Positions 1 through 10,499 of a stretch of DNA of 64,000 nucleotides are shown piece by piece. The notes below the pieces were generated by a model that was not told where the DNA came from, did not search any database, and saw only the letters and a program-made list of their open reading frames with translations. The first letter of the stretch is position 1. Each line of letters starts with the position of its first letter. The position numbers were made by a program, and so were the translations under genes. The DNA is from Piezodorus guildinii (Eukaryota; Arthropoda; Insecta; Hemiptera; Pentatomidae): NCBI GenBank assembly GCA_023052935.1, contig CM041298.1, forward strand, positions 65,435,838 to 65,499,837. The letters are read 5' to 3'.

Positions 1-198
1 GAAGCGTTACTCTGATTTCATGTATGGATTTTGTCATTCTTATCTTAGCTAGGTTGCAACCTTCCTCTTCTGAAAGATATATCCAATAAAAAAATATCAC
101 ATTTCAATTTCTCATGCACTTAATATTGACTAAAGAGGACTTAAGTTGTTTAAGAACTAATAAGAATAAAACAAAGGGGTCTTTAAAAACTAAGTCAC

Positions 199-431
199 CT
201 TTGGAAGAAGTAGTCGCAGGTCTTATGCAAGTTGACGACGATGTTGGATTGGTACACCTCCCTGGTCGGTGGATCCAGAGCTTGGCCGAGGAGCACGCAG
301 TCGGTGTAGTGCCTGATGGCCCTCCTGTAGTTGCGGTCGGTCATCCTGACCCACTTCTTGCTGCAGGTGGCCAGGTCGGGCGCGATCGCCAGGGCGGGGT
401 ACAGCCATAAGCTCCACCAAACAATAAGCAT
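199..431 (-). CDS. First coding exon of an unidentified secreted protein (partial)
   Basis: The frame opens with ATG at 431-429 and runs 77 codons to a consensus donor (CAAAG|GTGAC, gt at 198-197); remaining exons lie left of the window. Residues 1-17 form a hydrophobic Trp/Leu-rich signal peptide (MLIVWWSLWLYPALAIA) with a likely cleavage after an A-x-A. The mature part has three cysteines at about 23, 45 and 72, with many Arg/Tyr residues between them. The exon is strikingly GC-rich and C/G-ending in codon use against an AT-rich background, as expected of a selected coding exon. I do not recognise the family; a small cysteine-bonded extracellular protein is the safest reading. Whether 431 is the true start or part of an exon continuing upstream is open, because an AG lies just before it. 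Confidence 0.5.
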
Positions 432-434
432 CAC

Positions 435-1165
435 CTAACCTAATCACTAAAGATTCTTGATATCCATTTCTGAACAGCTGGCTGGTCCATTATCAATACC
501 GTTATCGTAGCTTCGCTCTTCCTTGACGAACCTCATCCAATGACAACATTCCCGAATTGCTATACTTGACCATCTTTTATATAAAACTTCGATTCAAACA
601 CCAGATATCAACGAAATGCCATATGCTCCTTGAAATTTACAGTTTTTTAAACATAAAAAAAAATCAATGTTATAAACTAAAATATTGCCGTTCGTATTAA
701 TTCACATCGGCTACTTATTTGATTGTTGTCATAATGGTCAGGTCTTGCTAGGATTGTTTTTTTTCTTATAGGATCTAAAACTAAGTGGATGTGAAAAGTT
801 TTTATGTAAAATAAATAAGAAATGCAATTATAAAATCCTGACAGCTGTACTATAAATATGTTTCAGTTAGTTGGCTATGCCCATAAAGTGGTAAATTAGA
901 AGATATATGCGCGCTAGATTTTACAAATTTGTGCTTTATAGAATTTCCAATTTTTCTTGAATATGTTTCTACGACAACTTTAAAACATTACATTCAAGCC
1001 CATTACATTCAATCACGTCCGAATATATCAGATGAAAAACCAGAATGTATTTCGTTTAGAAATAATTGTATATTATCTTTCCAGAAGACATTATGCAAGC
1101 AATAACGGTTTGTTAAGTTTTAAAAGGTATGTGTATGTAAAAGTATGTGATGTGTAAGTTGGGAA
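435..1165. other. AT-rich stretch, nothing recognised
   Basis: No long reading frame, no recognisable repeat end and no RNA gene. It could hold the 5' UTR or promoter of the minus-strand exon at 199-431, but no core promoter motif is convincing. Confidence 0.4.
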
Positions 1166-1237
1166 GCCTCTAGCTGTTTGGCCTGGACGCTTAAATACCA
1201 ACACAAAGGTTGTGAGTTCGAATCCCAGTTCGACCCA
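1166..1237 (+). repeat. tRNA-like sequence, probable SINE head or tRNA relic
   Basis: It contains a good pol III B box (GAGTTCGAATCCC) about 50 nt after a weaker A-box-like segment (TAGCTGTTTGGCCTGGA). The acceptor stem does not close, so this is not a functional tRNA gene. It is most likely the head of a tRNA-derived SINE unrelated to SINE-A. Confidence 0.4.
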
Positions 1238-1445
1238 AGCATTTTCAAGAATAATTAGGTTTGACTAATAACAATGCATGGTTTTGAATTTTCTTTGAAA
1301 TGCCTCTCTATACCACAAACTTTTAATGTAACTAACTGGATTATTCATTTGTATAATGTCAACACTTCTTAATCCTCTCCCAAACGATAATGCTGTTTGA
1401 CTTTGTAATATTTCGCTGCTTCACAATAATTCAGCCTTCACTAAG

Positions 1446-1707
1446 ATGCCAACGCGTGATTTGCGTATAATGTTGTTTTACGAATTTAAACTCGTTCGGA
1501 ACGGTGGCTAGGCAGCCATCAACCAATCAAGCCTTGGGCCAAGGCAGCATTATGGGTGCACTGTTCAACAAACAATTTCGGGAAGAAGACTTCAACCTTA
1601 AAGATCAACAAGGTCGTGGATGGATTTCATCTCTTGATCAAGATGTTCTGCGCGCTTTAGTGGAAGAAAACCCCAAACAACTGTATGAGAGTTTGCAGGA
1701 AAACTAA
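1446..1707 (+). pseudogene. mariner-type transposase N-terminus, frameshifted relic
   Basis: Two adjoining frames give the mariner N-terminal helix-turn-helix region: MLFYEFKL from an ATG at 1446, then, after a frameshift near 1503, FGQG-like and FREEDFNLKDQQGRG followed by SLDQDVLRALVEENPKQ. This order matches the HVRH..FKxGKNA, RWFxxFRxGDFxLxDxxRxGRP and DxLRALVExxPxQ blocks of mariner transposases. The catalytic part is absent. It is a dead fragment. Confidence 0.65.
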
Positions 1708-1853
1708 TCCTTAGCAAATCAGCAGTCGATTTAAAATATCTAGGCGATTTGAAAGGTTAAAAAGCTTAAAATTTAGTTCTACGGTAGTCTCGAAATTTAC
1801 TCTGACTGAAAGAGTTACTATTGTGGATGTAATTAGTTGACCGTTGAGAATTA

Positions 1854-1966
1854 CTGGAAGGAATTAGTCCGGGTGGCGATCATTAAATGAAACGACTAAA
1901 TAGTCGTCGGAATAAACTATTTAGTCGTTTCATTTAATGACCGCCACCCGGACTAATTCCTTCCAG
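1854..1966. repeat. Near-perfect 50-bp inverted repeat (hairpin), family H end pair
   Basis: Left arm 1854-1903 and right arm 1917-1966 are complementary over 50 bp with one mismatch, separated by a 13-nt loop. The arm contains the family H terminal motif GGGTGGCGGTCATTAAA, also seen near 39900, 63490 and 57811. It looks like an element reduced to two facing ends. A direct repeat (GAAAGAGTTACTA-like) occurs about 34 bp left of the left arm and directly right of the right arm. Confidence 0.85.
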
Positions 1967-2214
1967 AAAGAGTTACTAGTTCTTATCATCAATATACTAG
2001 ACTTCTTTAATGTGGATGCTAAAAAAATAAATATTTTATTGTGATTTTTTAATGGTAGACCTACTGCAGAGAACATTTCAGATGGTGTTGTGTACACTCA
2101 TTAATACCTAATACATAATTGTATATTGTTAGTATTGCATATTGTTAGGGTGGGAAGTGAAACTTGGATCATGCCCGCACCACATAAGATTTGAAAAGGA
2201 AAATTTAAAAAAAA

Positions 2215-2880
2215 TCACACGATTGTAGATTTATTGTGTATTGTGTATCCAATATTTTTGGTTTATTATTTTCAATAATGAACTTTTGTAATCGTCCAAA
2301 AAAAAAAAATTACCCCACCCCTCAGCATTTGAGGGCTTACGTTTCAAATACTTAGAACCCGAATAATGATATGAAAAAAAAAAATTTGATATTTCTTCAA
2401 AACTACTGGACCAATTTTTTTTTTTTAATTCGCCACAAAAATACTAGGGCATCCAATGATGAATCTAACACCTAGACGTTGATATCAACCGATTATTTTA
2501 AAAATGGTAGCTATGGGATTAAAAGTGTTTAATCAATAACTATTTATTTTTGAAGATAGAGAAAATATGTAACGATTTTTAGAATCAGTAAAGCGCGATA
2601 AACAAGCAAACAAAAACAAAAAAGAAAAAAAATTGAAATATGTACGCTTGTAACACCGTTATTTCAAAGATAGAGAAAGAATTTTAAATTGTTTTAGAAT
2701 CAGAACACTGCTATTAATTATAAATCAGAAAGAAAAAAAAACATAGAAATTTTATTTTTATATAAGCCCATAACTCAGTAATTTTTGAAGATATAATGAG
2801 AAAAAACAAGAAGAAAAAAAAAGAAGATTGTTCAATATATTCATGTCAGAAATTATAATCGATTTAATTCCATAAAAACT
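2215..2880 (+). repeat. Family C element, one half
   Basis: It opens with AATAATGAACTTTTGTAATCG, then an A-run, CCCCTCAGCATTTGAGGG, ACGTTTCAAATACTTAGAACC and CGAATAA. It continues through an ACTACTGGACCAA segment, a T-run, AATTCGCCACAAAAATACTA and a GTTGATATCAACC block. The same order recurs near 4300-4560, 11790-11930, 21960-26190 and 42720-43115, and inverted near 10500-11130, 19800-20060 and 28340-28960. No coding capacity. Confidence 0.6.
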
Positions 2881-3130
2881 CGTTGATTATTATAGACAGA
2901 GAAAAATCGAATAGATTTTCGAGATCAAGACACCGCGATAAAAAAAAAAAAAAATCTTATAAAAGATGTGATCTGAGTAACTCGATTGTATTATTATTGA
3001 TGATAAAGAAAAAAATATAAGGTGTTCTAGGAATCGGAAAATTTTATTTAAATTATTTGAATGAAAACTAAAATAAAATGAAATAGTAATGAAGTCTTTT
3101 AAAATGCTTTTGGATAAAGAAGAATCTAAT

Positions 3131-3300
3131 AGGGACTGTGTGTATCTAATAGGGAGAAGGTGGTTCGGGTTGCAGTCAAATAAAAGCATAATTAAGTAAC
3201 AACTTAATTTATTTGTGCCTACCTTTCGGCCTAAATTTCAGGCCTTCTTCAGGGCGATTGAAGGAGAGAGATCTCAACATACATATTGAGTAGCAGATAT
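3131..3300. repeat. Family H element fragment
   Basis: It begins with the family end (GGTGGTTCGGGTTGCAGTCA), followed by an AAGTAACAACTTAATTTATT segment and the hammerhead-like core at 3215-3257. The opposite end was not found. Confidence 0.5.
3215..3257 (-). ncRNA. Hammerhead-ribozyme-like motif (copy 1)
   Basis: On the minus strand: GCC, CUGAAGA (one change from CUGAUGA), A, a 7-bp stem GGCCUGA/UUAGGCC closed by AAU, GAAAG, then GUAGGC. Compared with the consensus inferred from the other copies (stem GGCCUAC/GUAGGCC), two adjacent base pairs differ on both sides and still pair, which supports an RNA fold. The core changes probably make this copy inactive. Confidence 0.45.
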
Positions 3301-3449
3301 GTATACTTTTCGCTTATTCAAATAAGTTAAGAAAGACAAGCCAGTTAGACTGTAATTGTGTGGAGAAGGATTCGCTAACCATTACTTCAAACTCATATGT
3401 TAATCAAGAAAATTCTTAAAGTTAAGTATAATAAAAATGTAGAAGGTTG

Positions 3450-3590
3450 TTGTGGATAATAATTTAATACATTACTTAATTAAACATATTTCTATCCAAA
3501 CTTAATTTAATACTTTAACCTTTTTTCAACTCTAACTTTATTTGAAAATTCTTAAATTAATTTTAACAACGGAAGTAAGTAAAAAAGATT
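3450..3590 (+). repeat. MITE-F fragment, right part
   Basis: Matches the right-hand part of the full copy at 62430-63340 (GTTGTGGATAATAATTTAAT, then AAAATTCTTAAATT and AACAACGGAAGTAAGTAAA). It lacks the left part. Confidence 0.5.
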
Positions 3591-3689
3591 TTTTTTTTGG
3601 CAGGGCAGAAAGGTGAATTTTTTTTTCTATATTTCTTGCAATGCAAAACTAATGTTAAAGAAGATAGGCCTTCTTATCAAACTGTATGA

Positions 3690-4300
3690 TAAAATATGTT
3701 CTATACATCCTATAGAAATGGCAAGGATTCTTACAGAGCCAGGTCCGCAGGGGATCGTCCTTGTGCGAGTGCAGAGTTGGTGAAAAATCTGGAGAGGGTA
3801 AGACAGATGAGACAAAGAGGGAATGAAAAAAGGCGGCCTGTGTGTTCTCAGGAGAGAGTGATTGTCAAGAACAAGGATTTAGAGACAGCCTGAACAATGT
3901 TCCATCTGTGCCTGTTTTTGTGAGCCTTGCACCGAGCTGCATAGCTCCAGACACTCATGCATTACAAATGACTCCTGAGTACGGTCGCTATTCTTTTTTG
4001 CTCCTGCTCTCCGAGCCACCCCCTCTTCGGGTTCAAACACAGATGGCAAATAGAATCTTTTATCCATTTCTCATTTATCATAAAACCCCGACAGGTACAA
4101 ATTGTCTCAGATGTATCGGCGGAAGAAATGGGACAAAAAACGCCGAAGGTTATTACAAGAGACCACACTCCTCGAAGATGGGGCTCTTGTTTGAAGAGAG
4201 GGAGCATTCATGTCAGTCGATGGGAAAAATTAATACATCAAGTTGCTCCTTAAGGTTGAAGTCACAGCAGACACTTTGGAATTTAAAAAGGAAAAAACAA
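3690..4300. other. Moderately GC-richer unique segment, function unknown
   Basis: Base composition rises clearly above the flanks. A plus-strand frame of about 157 codons (3842-4315) and shorter overlapping frames exist, but none shows a recognisable domain, convincing splice signals or a conserved composition. It could be an exon or UTR of an unknown gene, or a degraded transposon. Confidence 0.25.
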
Positions 4301-4560
4301 ACTTTTTTTATTTAGGTTTATTATTTTCAATAATGTAATCGATCAAGGAAAAAAAAACTCAAAATATGAGATATTGCGTTTAAAGGCACGAAGAATCCAA
4401 GCATTCTCCTTAACTACTGGGCCGTTTTTTCTCGAAATGCAGCATCCAATATTAGTGGACCCCTGACGATAATCCTCATACCAACCAGCCGTTTGGTTTC
4501 AAAATGGCAGCTTTTAAGCCCGTATCGCTGTTATTTTTTGAAAATATGTAAAGTGTTTTC
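4300..4560 (+). repeat. Family C fragment
   Basis: Shares ATTATTTTCAATAATG, ACTACTGGGCCGTTTTTTC and CTGACGATAATCC blocks with the copy at 2215-2880 and a piece at 11790-11930. Confidence 0.5.
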
Positions 4561-4917
4561 GAATCAGGATAATAGAAGAAACTTTATTTATTTCCATAAT
4601 ATTTACAATGTACACTCAATACAAATATGTTTGGTTTCATGATTTCAGTGGACCTTTTTTCATGATAATAAGAATTATAAATATGTATGTAAGTTGGTAA
4701 ATACAAAAATAATAATCGCTCTGTAAAAAGCATTAATATTACAATAAACACACATATTTAGTATAAAACAATAATGAAATATGAATTTAGTTAATTGCCT
4801 GTGAAAGTAAATAAAATTACAAGGTTATGTACAGCACTAAAACTAACGCTAACACCCTTATTGGGTGTAACCTCCAACCATATGATTATTCACATAATAA
4901 GTGCTACATGAATATTA

Positions 4918-5062
4918 TTATTCCGGAGCCTGTACGATGTCTGGTACTAGTTAAACCTATCCTAATTAAACCTTAGTAGGTAAAATTTAGGGCTATCACT
5001 GTAGCATCGTCCGATTAGCCAAGGCAGCATAAAGGGTCGTTAAATTAAATAAACAAACAAAA
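4918..5062 (+). repeat. SINE-A, 5'-truncated
   Basis: Tail half of the SINE at 5579-5864: GGAGCCTGTACGATGTC, AACCTTAGTAGGTAAAATTT, GTAGCATCGTCCGATTAGCC, then AAATAAACAAAC. Confidence 0.75.
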
Positions 5063-5171
5063 CAATATATTTAAGCATTTTTTGCTTTGTATTCATGTTG
5101 TGTGAGCAGATTGGTTCCCATAGAAACCTGTTTAATTGTTTTAAATTTTAAATGATTTCATTAGACTATAA

Positions 5172-5295
5172 AGACGGCGATACACGGTGAGAATTAGGGT
5201 ATGTGTAGGTGAGGTTCGTAGGTGAAAGTGAATATCACATACTTTCAACATATTATAATAAATATTCAATTACCAAATTTTCTATATTACTTCAT

Positions 5296-5331
<36 letters not shown>

Positions 5332-5934
5332 TTTTATTATAAATAATGTTTAATTTCTTAAAATCGAGGTTCTACATTAAAAAACATGATTTCATGATGT
5401 ATATATTACACTTGTTTGTTTTGATATAACTTTATCATTCAGTTTTAGTATCTTTTCAAAAAAATAATATTTAATGATATTGTAGGATTTTTCTATCAGT
5501 AATATTTGACGTCCTTATCCAAATTTATTTTTTTTAAATAAGCCTTCCCCCTCTCCTACTACTTTCGTGAACACATACGGGGTTACCTGTAGCAGGTTGG
5601 TTAGCATAACAGCCTCCTATGCCAAAGGTCCCGGGTTCAAACCCGCAGGTAGCCCTAGGATTTTTTAATGGGAGTAAAAAATCCCTAGTTATGCCGTCCT
5701 TTGGAGGAGACGTTAAAAGGTGGTCCCGAGCCTGTGCGATGTCAGATACTCGTTAAAGATCCCCTATCCTAATAAAACCTGATAGGCAAAATTTAGGACT
5801 CCGACTGTAGCATCGTCCGATTAGCCATAGTAGCATAAAGTGACGCTAAATAAATAAACAAACAAACACATACAATACTTGCCTTCACCACAACCTACAC
5901 ATACCCTAATTCTCACCATGTATCGCAGCCTTAA
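5172..5934. mobile_element. Family T non-autonomous DNA transposon carrying a SINE
   Basis: About 45-bp terminal inverted repeats: GGCGATACACGGTGAGAATT at the left and, reverse-complemented, GCTGCGATACATGGTGAGAA at the right. The interior has no reading frame, includes a long T-run at about 5290-5328 and matches copies at 37212-37770 and 53872-54385. A complete SINE-A interrupts it at 5579-5864. Confidence 0.75.
5579..5864 (+). mobile_element. SINE-A, complete copy with target-site duplication
   Basis: The tRNA-derived head has an A-box region (TGGTTAGCATA) and a B box (GGTTCAAACCC). A unique body follows (TCCTAGGATTTTTT-like start, GTAGCATCGTCCGATTAGCC), then an A-rich AAATAAACAAAC tail. 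It is flanked by AACACATAC at 5570-5578 and 5865-5873, the footprint of LINE-assisted retrotransposition. Pol III transcription from the internal boxes is expected from the family type. Confidence 0.85.
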
Positions 5935-5942
5935 AAAAAAAA

Positions 5943-6118
5943 ATATGGTGAGTTCAACATATGACTTCTACCTACCTCTGTTGTTAAAATTAATATAAGA
6001 ATTTTCAACTACAGATAGAGATACAAATAATCGAAAGTAATAAAGAATTAATTAAATTTAGTTCCGATAAAAAAAAATGTGTTTTATTAAATAATCTATT
6101 AAATTATTATCTAAAAAA
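5943..6118 (-). repeat. MITE-F fragment
   Basis: Reverse-oriented right end (CATATGACTTCTACCTACCTC) followed by the interior AATTAATTAAATTTAGTTCC and TGTGTTTTATTAAATAATCT. Confidence 0.5.
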
Positions 6119-6589
6119 TCTGATGAGCGCAACACACACGACTTTCACTTATTTCCGTTGTTAAAACCAACTGAAGGATTTTTAAATACAGTCAGTAATG
6201 AAATATATAGACAAGTACAAATAAAAAGGTCAATGTATTAATTAAATTGAATTTCGATAAAAAAATGTGTTTTATTATATAATCTACTAGCTGTGTCACG
6301 CAGCTTTGCTCGCGAATATTGCATTTCGAATTAATTTATGTGCGTTTATGGTGAGATTGGCTATAATAAATATCAACTATCAGCTACTCTTTGTTATCAT
6401 TTAAAGCCCGATCTTGACTTCTTCCTGTCAAATTTACAATAGCAAACCAGTAGAAGTGGTTATACCCATAATCACTTAATATGTAAAAATAATCGTCACA
6501 AACCATTTTTAAAAAATAAATAACAATTGAATATATTTTCATAGGAACCTACACTCGAAACAGATATGAAACGCAATATGCTTAAAAGG

Positions 6590-6830
6590 GTCGGTCACCT
6601 GTATGTAGTGACCAGCCAGGTGCCCTTAAGATTTTTTTAATGAGAGTGAAAAACAACCTTAGTTATGCCTCCTTCAAAGGGGACGTAAAATAGTGGTCCC
6701 AAGCCTTTGCGACTTCATGAACTCGTTAAAGATCTCTACCCTAACTAAACTTGGCGAGGAAAAAATTAGTCATCATACGATTAACCATAGTAGTACAAAA
6801 GTGACGTTAAACGAACAGATAACAACAGTA
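6590..6830 (+). repeat. SINE-A, diverged copy
   Basis: Retains TTTTTTAATGAGAGTGAAAA, GGTCCCAAGCC, ACTCGTTAAAGATC, ACGATTAACCATAGTAG and GTGACGTTAAACGAACA in SINE-A order. The tRNA-like head is degraded. Confidence 0.65.
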
Positions 6831-7179
6831 ATATGCTTAAATATATTTGTGATAAAATTTTTGTACCTTTGCTGATACATATCAGAATAAGACAATTTTA
6901 CGTTTAGGTTGTTCAACCACTTTTTGGGCGAAGATTTTCAAATCCTGCCTTATTGCACATCTAGGCGGTAAGACGAACCTCCAGCAAAAATTTTATCCTC
7001 ACAACCATAGTAATTTTTTAGATACCAGAAAATTGAGTGGTACTTTCTTTTATAAATATATACATACAGCTAATAAAAGTCCTAAATATGATTAAAATAA
7101 TAGTTGTGATTATTATACTCGAATAAATCAAAAGAAATAGTAATTTTTTTAATTTATTTAAATTTATAAATGTATATGC

Positions 7180-7800
7180 TTCAAGGTAATAACAATTAAA
7201 GTTGAAAATGACTCTTGAAATAAATCATGACTTAACAATATAGATAATAATATAGATTGATATAAATATTTCCGTGTTGTGTAACCTTCTATACTCCCCA
7301 GTAGCCTCATCTCTCTTCGGACCAAATATTTTAGTACCTTATTTCCTAAAACCTTTAGCTGTTGTCCGTCCTTCAAAGTAAACGGCCACGTTTCACCGTC
7401 GGAATAATAACAGTTTAATAAATTCTAACCGTTAAGTTTTTAGACAGAAGCTAAGTAATTTCGCAACTGAATTATAACACGCATTTCCCGCGTTTAACCA
7501 GGACTTTATTTCCTCCTGGATTTTTTTTTTCGTTATCATTGAACCTAAATACTTAAATTTCTCTACGTGTTCAAAAGTATACCCTGATATATCAATATCA
7601 CTATGATCGCCTCCGTCTCTGCTATAAATCATATATTTTGTCTTTTAGGTATTTATTTCGAGTCCTATTTATTTACCGGTTTTTATTAACGGACTTGTAG
7701 TTAGGTTTTTAGTTTCCGTGTCTTCCTTTAACAGTACCAAATCATCGGCGTATCCCAGAACCGGAATTTTATCACACAAATTTAAACCTTCTTAGTACAT
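7180..7800 (-). pseudogene. LINE reverse transcriptase relic (same family as 58440-59365)
   Basis: Frames broken by stops give SDIDISGYTFEHVEKF, KYLGSMITKKKIQEEIKSWL, GNACYNSVAKLLS and LKDGQQLKVLGNKVLK, each aligning to the longer copy at 58555-59175. These belong to the region after the YADD motif of an RTE-like endonuclease/reverse transcriptase. Non-functional. Confidence 0.7.
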
Positions 7801-8685
7801 GTCACTTTTTCTTTGATATATTCTAAAGCGACTTCGTCTGCATCAATTTCTGTTATTATGATTGCTATTAAGAAGTTTTTAAAAGAATATATTTTAAAGT
7901 ACTTCCGCGTAAATGACATTTTTAGTTTTATTTTCTTGTGGCAGATGAACATACTGATTTTCTCCGCAACCCGATCTCGACGTAAATCTATTCCTACGTG
8001 TTTAAATGGAAAAATATAAATTAACGGGAAATTGAATTATTTAAAAATAAAAGGTAAATCATTTGGAATCATTGGGAAGCGAGGTTTTTTTTTCTTCCAA
8101 ATTTTTCCCGTTTTTTTCCCAGATTTTCGACTGATTCTTCGCTCCTATTGGTCGCAGCGTGATGTTATATAGCCTATAACCTTCCTCGATAAATGGACTA
8201 TCCAACACAAAAATAATTTTCCAATTAGAACCAGTACTTTCTGAGATTAGCGCGTTCAAATAAACAAACAAACAAACTCTTCAGCTTTATAATATTAGTA
8301 TAGATTATATTATTATATCTACAACAAGCATTCCGTTTTGTCAGCTTTTTACCACTCTTCTCTAAATTTTACAATTTTGTGTATAAAATAAGGCTTTTTC
8401 TAAAATCTTAAGCTTTGTAACGGTGTATTATACATCTATATTGCTGTTCTATGAAAAAACACAAGACTTGTATTTAAAAATATGTTTGCTGCTCTCTCCT
8501 TGTGTTGCATATTGAATTTGTTCAACTAATACATTTATCCGTTTTTTATAAATACATACTTGGTTATTTGGGCTCAAGAGACCGACAACGTGTATTTCCA
8601 TTGAAAACTGAAATTCGAAAATTGTCACGATCGCAATACTTTCCCTTACTATATATCCCATACATAGATAAGTGAAAGTAAAAAA

Positions 8686-9562
8686 TCTGGTGCGAGCAAC
8701 ACACGACTTTCACTTACCTCCGTTTTTAAAATCGATTGAAGAATTTTCAAGTACTGTAAGAGATAAAAATGATTAAAGCCATTAAAGAATTATTTAAATG
8801 GAATTTCTATAGAAACATGTTTTTTATTAAAAAAACTATTATATTATTATCTAAAATAATCACTCAGTTTTATCGGCTTTTCATCACTCTCTGATTACAT
8901 TTAAAAGCTTGTGTATAAGATAATATTTTGTTCTGAAATCTTATCTTTCAAACGGTATATCATACATGTATATTACTGTTCTTATGTTCAAAAAAAAAAT
9001 TGCAAAAAGAAAATATTTTCCAGTTTTCTCCTTTATTTGTTTTTCAAATTCGCACAGCTTACATATTTAGCTGTTATCAATCAATGCTAACAAGATAATA
9101 TGGTTATTTCTATAGAATCTACAAAATTAAAGGTACTTTTGAGGAAGAAAATTTTAAATATCGGCATTAAGCCCTGTCAGACTATTTTAATCAGAATGAA
9201 ATCAACGTGATATTAAGGCCTATTAAATTTTACATTAATATAGCAAGGTTAATCAAAATCGTCGGAACCGTTTTCGAGAACATCGAAAAAAGATTCAAAA
9301 TGCATGGTATAAAGTGGCTCTTCTGGTTAACTCAATTTGATGGAAAAGATTTTGTAATGTCTCGGGCGTATATTTGTCTTAAATATGAAATTTCAGTTTC
9401 ACAGGACTTTTCGTTTCGGCCCGGGAGTTACCACACACACAGACCCTTTTGCGGGACTTGGTTATTTGGACTCAGGGACCCTAAAATGTGTATTTCCGTT
9501 GAAAAGTGGAATTCGAAAATTTCCACGATCGCAATACTATATATAGTAAGTGAAAGTAAAAC
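8686..9562 (-). mobile_element. MITE-F, full-length copy
   Basis: Starts with the reversed right end (ACACGACTTTCACTTACCTC) and ends with the reversed left end (ATATATAGTAAGTGAAAGTA), about 0.88 kb. The ACTTTCACTTACC motif is thus inverted at the two ends. Apparent frames inside (for example 9207-9575) are not genes. Confidence 0.65.
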
Positions 9563-9904
9563 GGATCACAAATAGAAATAGAAGACTTCCAATTTGTTTA
9601 TAAACATTATTATATGAGCAATTTACCTATTATATTACTATTTAATCCCATTATGAATGGTTGCAGGCCGAGAATCGTAAATAGAACGTGTGCAAGGAAC
9701 GAATGCATACCAACTCCTGCGTTTTTTCAGCTCCTGAGACCAGATGCATGGCCATTCAAGGTCTTATTGGAAAATATTGTTCGGCATTTCAGATCAGTCA
9801 GTTTTTGCTTTGCGTTATAATTCCATAAAGCTGAAAAAAATTACATCAGCAAATAAACGATTGTTAGATATGTTTTTATTTAGTTTAATTTTCCTCATCT
9901 ATAG

Positions 9905-10400
9905 ATGAAAATATAGCATAGGTAAGTATTGTGATTTTAGTGTTTTTATTTATGTTGTATTTTCACCGGAAAAAATTGAATCCAAATGATCAAGTCCTGC
10001 AAAAGAGCTTGTGCATGTGTGTGTATGGTAAGTATAACTTCATAAATGAAAAACCGTTAGAAGCTGAAATTTCATATTTAAGACAACTGTACGTCTGGAA
10101 TGTTACTGTAATTTGTTCACAAAAAAGACAGTCCAAGATTACCACTTATTCACAATTTTCTCAAATACGGCTCCAACGATTTTGATTATACCACCTTGAA
10201 ATAAAATTATATGAGCTTCTTTAAAGGTTTAAGAAAAAAAAATTGTAACTACTAAGAAGACGAATTATCCCAAACCTTCCAGCCTTGTTGCACATCTAGA
10301 TGGTAAAAGGAAACTCAAAAATTTCAGCTCCTCAACCGTAATCGGTTTTGTGATACTGCGATTACTAAAAAAGTTAGTGAAATTTTACTTTCGCTTATAA
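9905..10400 (+). repeat. MITE-F variant with a different right half
   Basis: The left half matches MITE-F (TTTTCACCGGAAAAAATTGA, CAAATGATCAAGTCC, AAATTTCATATTTAAGACAA). The right half (GTTGCACATCTAGATGG, AGCTCCTCAACCGTAATCG) matches pieces at 6910-7040 and, inverted, 49590-49765. These look like two subfamilies sharing ends. Confidence 0.45.
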
Positions 10401-10499
10401 ATATAAATTGTGGAGATTCATACATGTAATGTCAAAAATATTATACGAATAATATCGCATAATATTTTGGTGTTACACGCGTAAAAAAAACGCTGCAAA

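Larger units (their letters stand above)
6286..8306 (+). mobile_element. Composite insertion with CTAGCTG head and TATAATATTAGTATAGAT tail
   Basis: The head ACTAGCTGTGTCACGCAGC with TTTGCTCGCG, and the tail AAACAAACAAACTCTTCAGC with TTTATAATATTAGTATAGAT, resemble ends of a non-autonomous element very common in insect genomes (established impression, not searched). The interior is interrupted by a SINE-A piece and a LINE relic. A second, minus-strand head occurs near 21440-21476. Confidence 0.45.
6119..8685 (-). mobile_element. MITE-F copy split by a later insertion
   Basis: 6119-6285 is the reversed right end (CACACGACTTTCACTTATTTC); 8307-8685 resumes the same element at the matching internal point and ends with CATAGATAAGTGAAAGTA, the reversed left end. 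The gap is filled by the element at 6286-8306. Joined, the two parts give a roughly full-size MITE-F. Confidence 0.6.

Noticed and set aside
1166..1237. Functional tRNA gene
   Set aside because: Has a B box, but the acceptor and anticodon stems do not close.
3842..4315. 157-codon plus-strand frame
   Set aside because: No domain, Ser/Pro/Cys-rich mixed composition, overlapped by equally open frames on both strands; kept only as an unexplained region.
9207..9575. 122-codon plus-strand frame
   Set aside because: Lies wholly in a MITE-F copy; other full copies of the family do not keep it open, so it is not a gene.
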